Source: DATKXO01 sp035528995
Lineage (GTDB): Bacteria; Planctomycetota; Phycisphaerae; UBA1845
Length of the DNA: 40,944 bases
Direction: 5' to 3'
NCBI GenBank assembly: GCA_035528995.1
Contig: DATKXO010000454.1
Span: forward strand, 1-40,944
Under the pieces are notes generated by a model. It searched no databases. It was not told the origin of the DNA and worked only from the letters and a program-made list of their open reading frames with translations. This document shows, piece after piece, positions 40,671 to 40,944 of this stretch. A program made the position numbers and the translations under genes. How positions within the stretch are numbered: the first letter of the stretch is position 1; the number at the start of each line of letters is the position of its first letter.

Positions 40671-40743
40671 TGGGCCTGGCAGGATTCGAACCTGCGACCT
40701 ATCGATTATGAGTCGACAGCTCTGACCGCTGAGCTACAGGCCC
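40671..40743 (-). tRNA. tRNA with CAU anticodon, probably tRNA-Ile2 (lysidine type), possibly elongator tRNA-Met
   Basis: A full cloverleaf is readable. The acceptor stem is GGGCCTG/CAGGCCC with discriminator A, the D stem GCTC/GAGC, the anticodon stem GTCGA/TCGAT with loop CTCATAA (anticodon CAT), and the T arm GCAGG TTCGAAT CCTGC. CCA is not encoded. C4-G69 and C5-G68, and C29-G41, G30-C40, A31-U39 in the anticodon stem, match E. coli tRNA-Ile2, the substrate of TilS, better than elongator tRNA-Met. It is not an initiator, because the first base pair G1-C72 is intact. Confidence 0.95.
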
Positions 40744-40756
40744 CACTTGTGTGACC
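40744..40756 (-). other. 5' leader of the tRNA transcript
   Basis: Thirteen bases between the promoter -10 and the mature tRNA 5' end; RNase P would remove the few transcribed leader bases. Confidence 0.4.
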
Positions 40757-40785
40757 ATTGAATCGCGCCGATCCATCGTGGTCAA
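40757..40785 (-). promoter_or_regulatory. Promoter of the tRNA gene
   Basis: Minus strand: TTGACC (40785-40780), 17-base spacer, TTCAAT (40762-40757), 13 bases before the mature tRNA. The good -35 and correct spacing support it. Beyond it, 40786-40944 shows no gene. Confidence 0.55.
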
Positions 40786-40944
40786 CCATGGTTGGCAGCG
40801 AGCCGCCTGCCATTTGCTGCCGCAGAGGGGCCGTCGCAGTTGGCGGCAGGCAAAGCGGTCGATGCCGGTCGGGTGCTGGTGGCGAACAGGGCCGGCGATC
40901 GTCCATGTTGGCTCATGGCATGACGGGCGGGCGTCGGGTTGCAA

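Noticed and set aside
39971..40725. Plus-strand frames of 91 to 160 codons between the sigma factor and the tRNA
   Set aside because: No motif, no ribosome binding site, and overlapping frames of similar quality; one runs through the tRNA gene.
1..40944. CRISPR array, prophage, intact insertion sequence or integrase
   Set aside because: No regularly spaced repeats, transposase or phage structural motifs were seen on reading both strands.

Overview
The window is G+C-rich chromosomal DNA, most likely from a planctomycete of the Phycisphaerae type. This is inferred from gene content: a secreted protein with Cys-rich 'GACC' repeats and a dockerin-like end carrying 'CFTGP', two planctomycete-style Ser/Thr kinases (one behind an ECF sigma factor, one carrying a CGYNL/CPECG zinc ribbon), and many planctomycete-type orphan membrane proteins. 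No rRNA, CRISPR array, phage or intact insertion sequence was seen. Some genes start on GTG or TTG, and a few appear to be leaderless.

Layout. 1-3612 (minus): a compact operon for a multi-pass membrane protein, a membrane glycosyltransferase 2, a YbjQ-like protein and a prenyltransferase/squalene-cyclase-repeat protein that runs off the left edge. 3727-5993 (plus): a secreted TldD/PmbA-fold protein without the HExxxH metal site, followed by a DinB-family protein. 6067-8229 (minus): a secreted endonuclease/exonuclease/phosphatase protein. 8505-15903 (minus): a cell-shape locus, in transcription order a coiled-coil membrane protein, a 47-residue membrane protein and mreB; then, instead of mreC directly, an opposite-strand membrane gene, a hicBA toxin-antitoxin pair and a membrane Ser/Thr kinase; then mreC. 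A short ORF just before the kinase is a degenerate copy of the first 40 bases of mreC, so the kinase looks inserted between mreB and mreC.

16063-19799 (minus): PilZ protein, dihydroorotase, thioredoxin and an acidic tail-anchored protein, the first three with recognisable promoters. 20155-23759 (minus): a tightly coupled ferrous-iron operon, DtxR-type regulator, FeoA-like, FeoA, FeoB, small FeoB-associated Cys protein, with a palindromic operator candidate over the promoter. 24105-29636 (plus): prolyl oligopeptidase, a double-domain 6-pyruvoyltetrahydropterin synthase/QueD homologue, a class IV aminotransferase and trpA, with a hairpin-rich 680-base gap before trpA that may encode an RNA. 29706-31322 (minus): a COG2509-type FAD protein. 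31561-32526 (plus): serine O-acetyltransferase behind a good sigma-70 promoter. 32597-34850 (minus): a NatAB-like ABC exporter.

35279-35676 (minus): two small overlapping genes, one with a winged-helix look, ending in a strong intrinsic terminator. 36242-36820 (plus): a secreted acidic protein. 36811-39662 (minus): an ECF sigma factor with a TPR-bearing Ser/Thr kinase. About 1 kb without a convincing gene follows, then a CAU-anticodon tRNA (probably tRNA-Ile2) with its promoter.

All identifications come from reading motifs by eye; no database search was run.
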